Origin: Liriodendron chinense
Lineage: Eukaryota > Streptophyta > Magnoliopsida > Magnoliales > Magnoliaceae
NCBI GenBank assembly: GCA_003013855.2
Contig: PVNU02002850.1
Location: 3,038,001-3,102,000 of the forward strand
Length of the DNA stretch: 64,000 nt
Direction of reading: 5' to 3'
Shown: in pieces, positions 30,752 through 42,026 of the stretch
How the letters are laid out: every line of letters begins with the position of its first letter
Numbering within the stretch: the stretch's first letter is position 1
Notes under the pieces: generated by a model
The model's input: the letters and a program-made list of their open reading frames with translations, nothing else
The model's database searches: none
Told to the model about the DNA's origin: nothing
Made by a program: the position numbers and the translations under genes

Positions 30752-31180
30752 CTACTGGCTCGGAGACTGAAGGAGGGAGGGACTTGCCCCTCGCATAATC
30801 GGAGGAAGATTTGTTGGCCCATAAGTGTAGGCATGAATGGACTGGATAGGGGAGAAGAAGCGATCGAGATGGTCCCCTTCTTCTATACTATTGACTGCAG
30901 GGCCACGAGACGAACTGGGGTCCGTTGGATGCTGAGGCAGAGGATTCTGAAGGATGTTGGTGGAAGCTGCTGGAGAAGTTCCAGGGATCGAGATGACGAT
31001 CTTGCGGTCATCAATCAGGTCTTCTATGGCATTCTTCAAAGTGTAGCATCGATCAGTGGCGTGGCCACGTCCTTGATGATAGGCGCAATACTCATTTTCT
31101 CGGTAGTTTGGTGGCAAAGGATGAGGAGGAGGCCTAGGTGCCATTAGAGTAAGTAATTGCTTCTGCACCAGAGTAGCCAT
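30752..31180 (-). pseudogene. Tat gag C-terminal zinc-knuckle part
   Basis: It is in the same frame as the gag body, separated from it by the stop at 31,286. It contains CAYHQGRGHATDRC, a CX3HX3GHX4C-type knuckle as found in Tat gag proteins, followed by CYTLKNAIEDLIDDRK, then a low-complexity tail ending at 30,752. The knuckle would bind element RNA during packaging. Confidence 0.7.
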
Positions 31181-33065
31181 GACTTGACTGAGTGGTTGAG
31201 AGAGGGGAGTAAATTTCCTGGACTCCCTGTAGTTTTGCCTATTTTGATATGAGTATTGACCGTTTCCTCTGAACTGCTGTTGTTGTCAAGGTGGTTGTGG
31301 TTGAGGATTCGGTTGTGGCTGATACCGCTGAGGCTGATACTGAACTTGATTCTGCTGATACTGTTGACGTCCCTGTGGGGGAGCATGTTGATTTCCTTGA
31401 GCAGTGGAGTTGATGTTGTTTACCTCTGTTGGGCGGGGAGGAGAACCACTGCGGTTTCCATTCCCGTGCCCGATAGGTCTTCCTTCCACTCTGTTCCTTT
31501 TGATTGGAGTGGCTTGATGAGGCCATGGGGAGATTGTCCCGGCCCGGATTCCTGCTTCGACTTGCTCTCCAGCACGGATCAATTGTGAGAAATTCGCATA
31601 TGGATGCGAGATGAGATACCCGGATATGCCTGGGTATGTTGAATGAACAATCATTGAGATTTGTTCTTCGTCGTCGATAGGCGTTCGCATTCTGGCTGCC
31701 ATAGCTCGCCAACGTCCCACATAAGCTGATAGTGTTTCATCACTCATTTGTCTGAGAGCTGCGAGGTCGGCTCTTCTGGGTGCCATGTTGAGATTGTACG
31801 CGAATCTGTCGACGAAAGCCTGGGAAAGCTGTTCCCATGTCCTAATGCGATGACAGTCCAATGAGGTGTACCAATCTAGGGCGTCGCCCTTCAGAGACTT
31901 TTGGAATAAACGAATGAGGGCCCCTTCATTTCCTGAGATTGCACTCAGCTCTCCACAGAAGGCCTTGAGATGTGCTGTGGGACAACCGCTGCCGTCGTAT
32001 CTTTTGAACTTTGGAACCTCAAAGTTTTGAGGTACCTGAGCATCTGGGAAAGGACACAAGTCTCTGAACTTGGTCGAAGGTAGATCAATTCCTTGTTGTC
32101 GCTGAAGCTAATTTTGCAAGATCTGGAACTGCTCCCGCAACTCGTCCAATCCTGAGCGATCTGTTCGAGCGACTGGTGCCTCCTGGAGTAAGGCACGTTC
32201 TTCTTCGGCATAGTGGTCGATGTCTTCGACCCTATGGGCTTGCTGAAAAGCAACCGCGGGTTGCTGAAATTGGTTTGATGATTGAACTGGATTCTGATGA
32301 ACTTGTGCTTGAAATGATTGTAACTGAACTGGAGACTGTACTGAAGGTTGAACTGGAACTTGCTGGAAATTAACTGGATTTTGCTGAATTGAAGATTGCT
32401 GGAAATTACTGGATTTGCTGAATTGAAGATTGCTGGAAATTAACTGGAATCCCATCGGCGGGGATGTGCTGGAATTGAAAAGTGCTCCTGTTTGCAGGAG
32501 GCTGAGATGCTGGGAAGTGACCCCCTTGTTGGGTATTCGCCACTGTCCGCTGATTGATGTGGGCTTGACACCGACCCCCGTTGTGGGCATTCGCCAGTGC
32601 TGTCCCTGTTGCTGGAAATTGAATTGAAATTCCATCGGCGGGGATGTGCTGAAATTGAAAAGGTGTCCCATCGGCGGAGACATGCTAAGATCTACTGAGA
32701 TTGTTGTTTGCAAGATTGACTGGAGGCTGACTGGATGTTCCTGCAACGGAAGTGCTCTGAGATGGCCTTGTCGTCGCAGGAAGATATTGAGAAGGATGCC
32801 CCATAGCGAAGGGCTGAGATGGCTGTTGTCGGTAGTCTTGGGCAGACTCCGATGGTTGCGCTTGATTTGAACTGGAGGCCGGAAGGACCTGGCATGGCTG
32901 CTGAGATTGCTGAACTGGGCCAACCTGATTGTTGGCTGCTGCGGTGGCTTGTGCTTGCATGAATTGCAGGAGCATTTCTTGCATTGCTCTCACTCCTTGT
33001 GCCAATTCTTGTATGATTGGCGTATTATCAATGGGCTGTTGCGCTGGAGGTTGTGCTTCGGTCAT
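31181..33065 (-). pseudogene. Tat element gag, frame-broken
   Basis: The N-terminus starts at ATG 33,065 in one frame, with a short amphipathic start (IIQELAQGVRAMQEMLLQFM) and Gln/Pro/Ser-rich sequence. A frameshift near 32,900 moves the reading into the frame used by the rest. Stops interrupt at 32,108 (TAG) and 31,286 (TGA). The stretch 32,059-31,286 has the retrotransposon gag/capsid pattern: LKGDALDWYTSL, WEQLSQAFVDRF and LRQMSDETLSAYVGRWR. A Gln-rich tail follows. Gag would form the virus-like particle. The central 32,240-32,900 part is highly repetitive (Phe/Gln/Asn-rich, with SPPMG phrases) and longer than usual for gag. Confidence 0.75.
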
Positions 33066-33384
33066 CTCAAGAGCAGGGAGGAGATGAGTTTCTTCTTCGT
33101 GGTCGGATATGGCTTGTTGAGCCCGAGTACGGATTATGCTGCGGAAGGGAAGTTGTCTCCGCGTACGTTGAGCCCGAGGAGGCGCAATGGTGAGGACTAT
33201 ACTCTACTCGTTTTGGGTTTTGGGATCTTCTATTTTTTTTTTTTGGTTGGTTTTGGGATTTTCTTTTTTCTTTTTTTTTTGGTTTTGGGTTTTGGGTAGA
33301 ATGCTATGCAGATGAGATTGTATGAGGATTAGTGACTTTCAAGTATAGGAATGATTCTGTTTTTCGAGTCGGATCACGACTAGT

Positions 33385-33417
33385 GAGACTAGCTCATCCC
33401 CAGCAAAGTTGTCATTC
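33385..33417 (-). other. Tat element primer-binding region
   Basis: Just inside the 5' LTR the minus strand reads ATGACAACTTTGCTGGGGAT. It resembles the GACTCTGCTGGGGA sequence that I associate with the post-LTR primer site of Tat/Ogre elements, with a few mismatches. The exact tRNA is not determined here. Confidence 0.45.
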
Positions 33418-34458
33418 TGTGGACCCTCGCCGATTTTCCACGCTCCCACACGACGTCGTTCTCCCTTTCCTTTCGGAAGAAGAAGAAGAAGAGGTGCGTG
33501 CGTGCGAAATCGCCGTTTGTGCCACTGGCTTGCCTCGTTCTCGAGGGCTTCGTTTGGTTGTCGTGTTAAGCTGGATATGTTTAAGTGAGTTTATATAAGA
33601 CCAGAGTCGCCACTAGCCAGTTACTTCGAATCTACAGTCGGCTAGACCCCGTAGAAACGTTTGAGAAGGGAATCCGAAGATTCCTTCCTCTAAAATGACT
33701 CCTATTGATCTGCGGTCAGAGATTCAAGGTAAGGGATCACGGTTACAGGGTGGGAAGAGGTTAAGCACCCCACACACTGCCCGTACCGAAGTACGGTCTC
33801 TACTTCACAGAATCGATCGAATACTTGAAAGTCTAGTTTAATCCTCGTATATTCTCATGGATGACATGATGCATGAATGCGGGTCTGAACAGTAAGAGTT
33901 TCTGATGGGCAGGTTCCAACAACGGGCAAGCCCAGAGCGTACGCTCGAACTGACAGGTGCTTTATGCGAGATGATGCATGCTGTGTGCTTGAATATTCAA
34001 AGTGTTTATAGTGATATGTACGTGAATGCAGGTCTGAACAGTAAGAGTTTCTGATGGGCAGGTTCCAACAACGGGCAAGCCCAGAGCATACGCTCGAACT
34101 GACAGGTGCTTTATGCGAGATGCATGCGGTGTGTTTGAATAATCAAAGTGTTTGCAGTGAAGCAGGGGGGTTGGAAGAAAAGTAAATGTTGCACTTATGG
34201 TAGATGCAAATGAGATGATGCTGGAAAAGAGTAGCTGGATGGACGGAAGTGTCGCAAGGGTTGGCTTCGAGTGGCTGGATCAAGAATTGGGTGGCTTGAG
34301 AGGCTTGGACCAGTGGTCAGGCTGGGCTGGACCAGGGTTAGGCTCTCCTCACTCGGGCTCTCCTTGGTGGAAAAATGGACTAAAGGGGAAAGGGGACTCG
34401 GACCGCACCCGGACTGGCTGGACTTGAAGGGATGCCTGAAATGAGAAGGGGAGGGGGG

Positions 34459-34467
34459 TATTTATAG
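34459..34467 (-). promoter_or_regulatory. Tat element 5' LTR TATA box
   Basis: Minus strand CTATAAATAC sits in the right LTR, with an identical copy at 12,831-12,839 in the left LTR. Upstream of it in the transcription direction are the GGCGGCC...GGGCCGCCC palindrome (34,501-34,533) and the TTGAC repeat cluster (34,574-34,730). Confidence 0.65.
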
Positions 34468-34573
34468 CAGCGGAGAGTGGCACTTTCCGTAATTTATTTC
34501 GGGCGGCCTGCTATGGGCCGCCTGTACGGCCGCTCCTCGGTTTCCAGCGAGTACGGTCGCTCCCTCGGGGCTG

Positions 34574-34730
34574 TTGTTTGACTCGCTGGGTCGACTCAGT
34601 GAGTTGACTCAGCGGGTCGACTCGGTGATTTGACTCGACGGGTTGACTCGGTGTTTTGACTCGACGGGTTGACTCAGCGGGTTGACCTAGTGAGTTTGAC
34701 TTTTTTAGGATTTTTTGACTGGCCTTTTTT
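34574..34730. repeat. TTGACTC/TTGACCC minisatellite in right LTR
   Basis: This is the same array as at 12,947-13,160 with fewer units. TTGAC[C/T] is the W-box core bound by WRKY factors, and TGACTCA is a bZIP-type core. Both recur in it. Confidence 0.8.
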
Positions 34731-34911
34731 CTGGGGGGTTTTTCAGGCTGATGTTTAAGACTGGGTTGACTGGGTTCAGGCTTGATCTAGGCTATGGAAT
34801 GGGGCTTACAAGGGTGAGTTTGGCTGAGTTTGGACTTGGGATTTGGGGGTATGGTCCTCCATTCATCCAGCTATCTCTACCAACAGTGTAGCTGAAGGTG
34901 GGGTGTCTACA

Positions 34912-34916
34912 TTGTC
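34912..34916. repeat. Tat element right target-site duplication
   Basis: TTGTC is the partner of 11,785-11,789. The uninterrupted left LTR of element 1 has a single TTGTC at the same place, confirming simple insertion. Confidence 0.9.
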
Positions 34917-35604
34917 CCACATATAGTCCAACTAAGTCCCACGAATAGCCCTTAATTTCTAATGTGGCCAACCAAAGGAAACATACATATACGACATATG
35001 GATCCATTTCAACATCATGTGAACACAAGGATCCCTTGGCAATACTCAACACATAAACATAGTTATGCCAATATCATCTTTCCAACATGGATACCTCTCA
35101 CGAGCCCATCTCTCTACAACAACTGATCTCCTCAATATGGGGACAAGGGTGTACATAAGCATCATATTCACATGATAATTATTATCCATATGATGTATAC
35201 ATCATCATAACCATCTTAATCATTCATAAATATAAATCAAAGAAATTCACACATGGTTCTCACGATAATGCAGAAAAATACACATGCTTTCTCACATATA
35301 CATCTAAACATGAAATCATAACATCATATAATATCATTTCAGCATAAATCTAATATTAATCATGGTCTAATATGGATGATGCATTCAAGCTTAAGATACC
35401 CAATAAATAATAAAGAAAATCTAGGAATTACACTTTTATCCATGTTGTCTTGAAGGGAAAATCCTCACCTTGTCTTTAAATGAAACTCTAGATGTAGAAT
35501 TTCTAGAAAGATGGTATTTAACTAAAATACGAACTGCGCAAGTTTAGTAGAACGGGTCCCACACGTTGGATCCTTAAGGTAGACGGCTAGGATGGAAGGA
35601 ATGT

Positions 35605-35644
<40 letters not shown>

Positions 35645-36729
35645 GGGCATGGAGGCTAGGGTTAGAAGAAGGGCATGGAGGTGCGTAGTAGGAATATAGA
35701 GAGGGATGTGCGCACATGAAGAGAGAAAAGAAGGGCGTGCGCGTGAGGTCTTGTGTAACAACCCCTCGAGGTGGGTTTTTCAAATCTCAATATTCGGGTG
35801 ATCTTTGATTAATTCCAATCCGTTCATCTTATCAAGCTAGAAGAGTAGAGTCAGAATACATAAATTTCTTGATGATCTACATTCTAGATTGGCTGATCCT
35901 TGAAAATGGCCTGACAGGTGCTAAAATGGACTTGTTCTCAATTAACGGTCTACGCTTGATGATCAGGGCCTAAATTTTGAAAACATATGTAGTCATGATA
36001 GGCAAACAATTGTATAAAGTTTAGTGGTTGATTGATGGTGAGAAATGCCTAGATCTGAATTTTCAACTTTTGGCAGAAAAGGAAGGGGCTGGCTTTGTGG
36101 TTCAACGGTGTAGGATTATAGATCAAGGTCCAAATTTTGTCTTAACTCGTAGTCATATGAGTGTAATAGGTGGTCCAAATTTGAGAAGCGATTGATGGTG
36201 AGAAGTGGGTAAATTGAAAGGTTCAAATTTAAAAAGAGTTGGTAACTCGTTAATTCCTAAAACGGGATAACTTCGCCCTTAAGAAAGATGCTTTTCAAGG
36301 TGGGGCACTTAAATAACACTATTGGTCCATGATAAAGACAATCCAAGTCACTCATATGAAGAAAAATATTCGACTACGACTAACAATCCACTTTCCTCAC
36401 TTGATGGACATGAAAATCAAGGGTTAAGGGGCTGATTTGATAATTGGACCACTTCTACTATGATTTAAGGGTTGAAATTTGACGTGTATGATTAATTTAT
36501 GATGAATATGCATGGTATAAATTTTGAAGTCAAATAGATTATAGGAACCATGTGATCTAGAAATCAAGTATCTAAGTTAATGTGAGCCATACACATTTGG
36601 GCACTTAAGCTTTCATATCTATATACCTAAGATAATCACTCAAATTCTAGGTCAGGAATTTATCATTAAGATGATCAATTTGGTGTGGTTACTTTTCCGA
36701 CCACGTTTCTTGATCAACGGCTACGGATG
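34912..36729 (-). repeat. Element 1 right LTR, second part, truncated
   Basis: After the duplicated TTGTC the sequence continues the LTR alignment with left-LTR positions 6,662-8,470. The last 374 bp of the LTR are missing. At 36,727-36,732 sequence changes abruptly to the interior of an Athila-type gag gene. A CT microsatellite at 35,604-35,642 is longer than its counterpart in the left LTR. Confidence 0.9.
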
Positions 36730-37616
36730 TTCTAAGAGCTTAAAGTCTCGATTGATGAGATTAAGGGACGCTTGAATGCTAAGGGACCTTTTTGACCCAA
36801 CCTCAGCCTAATCCAAAACAAGCACATGAAGTAAGCATCACTAATCTCTCCAATCAACATATGGACCAAGCTAAATCCGTCACCACTCTTAGAAGTGGTA
36901 AGCAAATTGACAAATCTATCCCGGTGAAGGCTAACAAGCCTAATGATCCGGTAAATTCTAAGAATGAGGACGGATCTAACTCAGCCCCAAAAGAAACGGA
37001 ATGCGTTTAGAAGCCCGTAACACCATTCCCTTCGAGATTGGTTGCTCCAAAATCTCTCCCAAACTCTCATGATATTTTAGAGATTTTTAAACAAGTCAAT
37101 ATCAACATTCCATTGCTTGATGTCATTAAACAAATCCCCTCTTATGCCAAGTTTCTAAAAGACCTATGCACAACCAAACGCAAATATAATGTGCAACAGA
37201 AGGCCTTTTCGAATAAGCAAGTGAGTGCCATTCTCAGTCAAAAGAAACCCCCCCCCCCCCAAAAAAAAAAAAAAATTCAAGGATCCCAGTAGTCCCACAA
37301 TTTCATGCATCATTGGTGACTACCAGATTGAACGTGCATTGCTAGACTTGGGGGCAAGTGTAAACTTGATCCCATACTCAGTATACGAGCAATTGGATCT
37401 TGGCGAATTAAAACCCATCAAAACCACATTGCAACTCGCTGATAGATCCATCCATATACCGAGAGGGATAGTTGAGGATGTTCTAGTCCAAGTTGACAAA
37501 TTTTACTACCCAGTGAATTTTATCGTCTAGGACACACAACCGGTTATAGATGCTAGTACTCAAATACCAGTGATTTTAGGCCGCCCGTTCCTTGCTACAT
37601 CAAACACAATCATAAA
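36727..37616 (+). pseudogene. Athila (plus copy) gag C-terminus and protease
   Basis: Pieces read SIDEIKGRL, a proline/asparagine-rich spacer with TTLRSGK, then PSYAKFLKDLCTTKRK, matching the gag end of the minus copy. A run of C then A (37,247-37,276) shifts the frame into the protease, where RALLDLGASVNLIPYSVYEQ gives the DLGAS active-site form used by Athila. TAG at 37,014 and TAG at 37,528 interrupt it. Confidence 0.8.
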
Positions 37617-39667
37617 TTGCCCGGGGTGATGCAATTATCTTTTGGGAACATGACATTAGAGGTGAATGTGTTCCACTTGGACAAAAGGCATAGGGATGTT
37701 GATGACGATAAGCTCTTCAAGGTAAACATGCTCGAATCTTTTGAGGAAGAAGAGCTCCTCCAACTTGAACCACTAGAAAGCTTGGAGACATGCTTAGCAC
37801 ATTTTGAGGATTCCAAAGACCCCATTATTAGTGAAATTGTGCAAGTGTTGAATATTGAGAAACCGGTAGTTGGTACTAGCCGGTGGAGACCCCATTTTGA
37901 AAGATTTCCACCAACCACATCAAGGCCTCTACCGTCTAACATCAAACCACCAAAACTTGACCTTAAACCATTGTCATCCGAGCTGAAATATGTATATTTG
38001 GGTCAAGAAGAAACATTCCCGATTGTCATTGCTTCTCGCCTAGGAAAAGACCAAGAGCTCAAGTTGATTGAGCTACTCAAAGAACATAGGGGAGCCATAG
38101 GTTGGACAATAGCGAACCTTAAGGGGATAGACTCTTTAGTTTGTAATCACCGTATACACCTCGAGGACAATGTAAAAACGGGTAGACAACCTCAAAGGAG
38201 ATTGAATCCAAACATGATGGTGGTTGTCAAAGCTGAGGTGTTAAATCTACTAGATGTGGGAATCATCTACCCCATCTCGGATAGCCAATGGGTAAGTCCT
38301 ACCCAAGTTGTCCCTAAGAAGTCTAGTATTACCATCATAGAAAACGCCAACAACGAGCTTATACCGACTAGAGTGACCACCGGTTGGCGTATGTGCATAC
38401 ATTATCGGAATCTAAACATGGTCACTAGGAAGGATCACTTCCCTCTCCCATTCATGGATCAAATTTTGGAGAGGTTAGCTGGTCACTCCTATTATTGCTT
38501 CCTAGATGGCTATTCCGGCTACAATCAAATTGAGATAGCCCCGGAAGACCAAGAGAAGACTACCTTTACATGCTCGTTTGGTACCTTCGCATATCGAAGG
38601 ATGTCATTTGGACTATGTAATGCACCCGACACATTCCAGTGATGCATGTTGAGTATTTTCTCAGACATGGTGGGTGAGTTTCTTGAGGTATTCATGGACG
38701 ATTTTTCTATTTTTGGTTGTACTTTTGATGAGTGCCTCAATCATTTGAAGTTGGTCTTGATAAGGTGTGAGGAGAAGAACCTCGTCTTAAACTGGAAAAA
38801 GTGTCATTTTATAGTACAAAGAGGAATAGTCCTTGGACATATCATCTCGTCCAATGGAATTGAGGTAGACCGCGCCAAAATCGATATAATTTCCAATCTA
38901 CCACCACCCAAAAGCATAGCGATGTGCGGTCCTTCCTTGGACAGGCCGGCTTTTATAGAAGGTTCATACATGATTTCTGCCATATCTCAAGACCCTTATG
39001 TAACCTTCTCCAAAAGGAGAACCAATTTGAGTGGAGTGCCGAATGTCAATTGTCTTTTTCAAAGCTAAAAGACATGTTAACAACCGCTCCTATCATGCAA
39101 CCACCGGATTGGTCGGTCCCTTTTAAGTTGATGTGCGATGCGAGCAATTATGCTACTGGGGCAGTGTTAGGCCAAAAGAAGGATAAGAAGCCCCACATTA
39201 TCTACTATGCGAGTAGGACCTTAAATCCCGCCCAAGTCAATTACTCGACTACGGAGAAGGAGCTCCTAGCCGTCATTTTTGCCTTGGACAAATTCAAGCC
39301 TTACTTAATAGGATCCAAGGTCGTTGTTTACACAGATCATGCGGAACTGAAACACCTTCTTTCTAAGAATGATGCTAAGCCCCATTTGCTTAGATGGATC
39401 CTACTCCTTCAAGAATTCGATTTAGAGATCAAGGACAAGAATGGAGTAGAGAATGTAGTGGCGGATCATCTATCCAGCCTAGTCCTACCCAATTCCATTG
39501 ACGAGTCATCTATTAAGGACTCATTCCCTGATGAGCAACTCTTTGTTGCTATGCATCCACCATGGTATGCTGACATAGCCAATTTATCTTTTTATAGGTG
39601 CGATGCTGATTCATTAGACTGCGTAAGACAAACGAAAATTTCTAAGGGAAGTGCGCAGATTTTCTGA
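37617..39667 (+). pseudogene. Athila (plus copy) RT and RNase H
   Basis: RT pieces include GIIYPISDSQWVSPTQVVPK, WRMCIHYRNLN, FLDGYSGYNQI and the FMDDFSIFG catalytic box (Athila form of YVDD). TGA at 38,641-38,643 stands where the sister copy has an Arg codon, a simple C-to-T change. A frameshift near 38,920 precedes FLGQAGFYRRFI. RNase H keeps CDASNYATGAVLGQ, TEKELLAVIFALDKF and VYTDHAELKHLL. The frame ends at TGA 39,665 where the sister copy has Trp. Confidence 0.88.
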
Positions 39668-40874
39668 GATGAACCTTTACTTTTTAAATATTGCCCAAAT
39701 CAAATAATTAGGAGATGTGTCCCTGATGATGAACATAATTCTATCATCTCCTTTTGTCATAATCAAGCATGTGGTGGTCATTTTTCTGCCAAGAAAACCA
39801 CTGTAAAAATTCTGCAACGTGGTTTTTATCAGCCTACTTTATTTAAGGACGCCCATGAGTTTTACAAAGCATGTGAGTGTTGTCAAAAGCTAGGTGGATT
39901 GTCCCGTCGAAATATGATGCCTCTGACCCCAATTCAACATCTTGAAGTCTTTGACTGTTGGGGTATCGATTTCATGTGACCATTCCCCTCATCTTTCGGA
40001 CATGTCTAAATATTGCTTGTCATAGATTATGTGTCTAAATGGATAGAGGCTATTCCATGTAGAACCAACGATCGTTGTACGGTTCTAAAGTTCCTTAAAG
40101 AAAACATACTTTTCCAGATTTCCAGTAAGAAAACATACTTTTCCAGAAAACATCTTTAGTGATGGTGGTTCTCACTTTTGCAATAGGCCCTTTGAAGCCT
40201 TAATGAAGAAATATGGCATTAGGCATAAAGTGAGTACCCCATACCACCCACAGACAAGTGGGCAAGCTGAAATTTTCAATCGAAAAATCGAACAAATTCT
40301 GAAAAAAATGGTGAGGCCGAATCGCAAAGATTGGTCACTTAGATTAGACGATGCACTTTGGGCTCACTGTACTGCTTACAAGACCCCCATTGGAATGTCC
40401 CCCTATAAACTTGTCTATGGGAAAGTTTGTCAATTGCCTGAGGAGATTGAACACAAAGCCTATTGGGCGATTCAGGCTTTGAATTTTGACATTGACAAGG
40501 TTAGCTCGCTTCGCAAACTCCAAATGAATGAGCTTGATGAGATCCGGAACGATGCTTATGAGAACTCGAGAATTTACAAGAGTAGGATGAAGGCCTTTCA
40601 TGACAAACATATCTTCAAAAAATCCTTCCATGAAGGTCAGAAAGTACTCTTGTACAATTCCCGACTTCATCTTTTTTCGGAAAAATTGAGATCTCGATGG
40701 ACCGGCCCATATATTGTTAAAGAAGTTTTTCCTCATAGGGCCGTCGAGATAAAGAATGCCGCAAATGGTAACTGTTTTAAAGTAAATGGACAACGCCTTA
40801 AACCATTTGTTGATAAATTTGATTCAGAGGACATGCCCATCACTCTGAATAATCCTGTGTATCTGGATGATTGA
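39668..40874 (+). pseudogene. Athila (plus copy) integrase
   Basis: The first half (39,668-40,200) has the zinc-binding pattern (SFCHNQACGGHF ... CECCQKLGG) but is interrupted by stops. A 20-bp block AAGAAAACATACTTTTCCAG is duplicated at about 40,097 and 40,127, damaging the catalytic core. The last 223 codons (40,203-40,874) are open: TPYHPQTSGQAEIFNRKIEQ with the catalytic Glu, WAHCTAYKTPIGMSPYKLVY, and the C-terminal SRWTGPYIVKEVFPHRAVEI. It ends at TGA after YLDD. Confidence 0.85.
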
Positions 40875-42026
40875 TCTCCTAGTCTGATGGAGGTATAGCG
40901 TAGGTAGGTTTAGTTGTTTTTCTGTTTTAGTTTTGCTTGCTTTAGTAGATTTAGTTGTCGGAGTTGTAGACTTCCATGATCGACGCTCTCAAGTACTATC
41001 GTTCTCACTCTCTTTTAGTTTACCATTACTCTCATGTTCATGCTCATTGCATATCTTTTTACATTGAGGACAATACAAGATTTGGTTGGGGGGTGAGATG
41101 CGATTCCTCATCTAGTAGTTTGTGGACATTTCGAGCATTATTTGTTGAAATTTTTTTGAATTTTCTGAAAATTCAAAACTCTTTTAGAAAACTTTGTTTT
41201 TATGCATTCGGGATGATACAAGTATAAGAAAAGGAGATAGTAAGTGATGAATGTTGCAAGTCTTGAACTACCTTTAATATAATGGTTTCATATGTGAATT
41301 TCCCTATTTATATGATTGATAGAAAATTTGAACACTACTTTTACACCTAGTTCACATTACATGATTTTCATGGGTTGAAAGGGTTTTGTTTCTTTGTGGA
41401 TTGGCTAGACTTAGATTTAAGGTGTTGAGGAACCAAGCCGGGGTACTTTGTCCATCCTTGTCCATGGGAAGATAACGAAAGATATGGATTTCTAAAAATC
41501 CTATCTAATGAAAAAGAAAAAGGGAAAGGAATGATGAAAATATGGGAATGATTGAGAATATGGTAGAAAATTTTCGAAAAGGGCTACCTATTACCAACTG
41601 GGGGATGGTTTATCCGTAACCAAAGCCGAAAATGGGACGTAGTGTGATAGCCGTCGGAAGGACGGTAAGGCAAATTCTTGTCATAGGCTTGTTGTTGATC
41701 TATACACCTTGAGTTCTATAGTTTAGTTATTCATGAAGAAGATGATCCCGGAAACTCATGAGATGGTCCATCACTATGCACGTTAGGTTGAATCTTGTTC
41801 AAAGTTCTTCTATTTATCAATCAATTAGCGAGAATTTTATATGAACACTTTTTATGTTTTGAGAGTTTAAGGTTGCAACCTCTATCACCCAGTTTCTCTA
41901 ATTTTTGCACTTGTGTGTCTTGGAATGAATAGAAGCATTGTTTCTAAAGGAGAGTTGGATTTTGGAAGATTGAACTTGTTTCACGCATGTTTTGCTCAGG
42001 ACTAGCAAAAAGATGGTTGGGGGGTG
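40875..42026 (+). other. Athila (plus copy) 3' non-coding region with two polypurine tracts
   Basis: No env-like frame is present. A purine tract TTGGTTGGGGGGTGAG lies at 41,081-41,096 after ACATTGAGGACAATAC, and a second GATGGTTGGGGGGTG at 42,012-42,026 abuts the LTR. Confidence 0.7.

Larger units (their letters stand above)
11790..34911 (-). mobile_element. 23.1-kb Tat/Ogre-type Ty3 retrotransposon with antisense PMD genes
   Basis: Near-identical 1.5-kb LTRs with TG...CA ends and 5-bp target duplications bound the element. On the minus strand the order is 5' LTR, primer-site region, gag, linker, protease, RT, RNase H, a second archaeal-type RNase H, integrase, an 11.4-kb 3' region, polypurine tract and 3' LTR. 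The dual RNase H and the LTR start TGTAGACACCCC (minus strand) place it in the Tat lineage, whose Ogre members reach this size. The 3' region holds two plus-strand PMD-family genes with introns. All protease-pol domains share one frame with only a few stops, while gag is frame-broken. High LTR similarity indicates recent insertion relative to element 1. Confidence 0.9.
33418..34911 (-). repeat. Tat element right LTR (5' LTR), 1,494 bp
   Basis: It has the same ends and internal order as the left LTR: 149-bp duplication (33,879 and 34,028), TATA box, palindromic GC-rich motif and TTGAC minisatellite. It is about 50 bp shorter than the left copy, explained by fewer minisatellite units. As the 5' LTR it would drive the genomic transcript leftward. 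Confidence 0.9.
5668..36729 (-). mobile_element. Element 1: old long-LTR, non-autonomous retrotransposon, interrupted
   Basis: Two long direct repeats start TGTAAYRCCC and the intact one ends GGCGTTACA, giving TG...CA termini. They flank a 1.94-kb internal region. A primer site with TATCAGAGC (initiator-tRNA-Met type) lies on the minus strand beside the right LTR, and a purine tract lies beside the left LTR, so the element reads right to left. No intact gag or pol remains. The last codons before the left LTR read FGDEVYFKKGG on the minus strand, resembling the C-terminal end of Tekay/Del-type Ty3 elements. The right LTR is split by the Tat element and truncated at 36,729. By rough manual count the LTRs differ at about a tenth of positions, mostly transitions, so it is the oldest clear insertion here. 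Confidence 0.8.

Noticed and set aside
31256..31588. Plus-strand frames of about 100 codons across Tat gag
   Set aside because: Shadows of the minus-strand gag reading, without own motifs.
40344..40793. 149-codon minus frame inside Athila integrase
   Set aside because: Shadow of the plus-strand integrase frame, which has clear family motifs.
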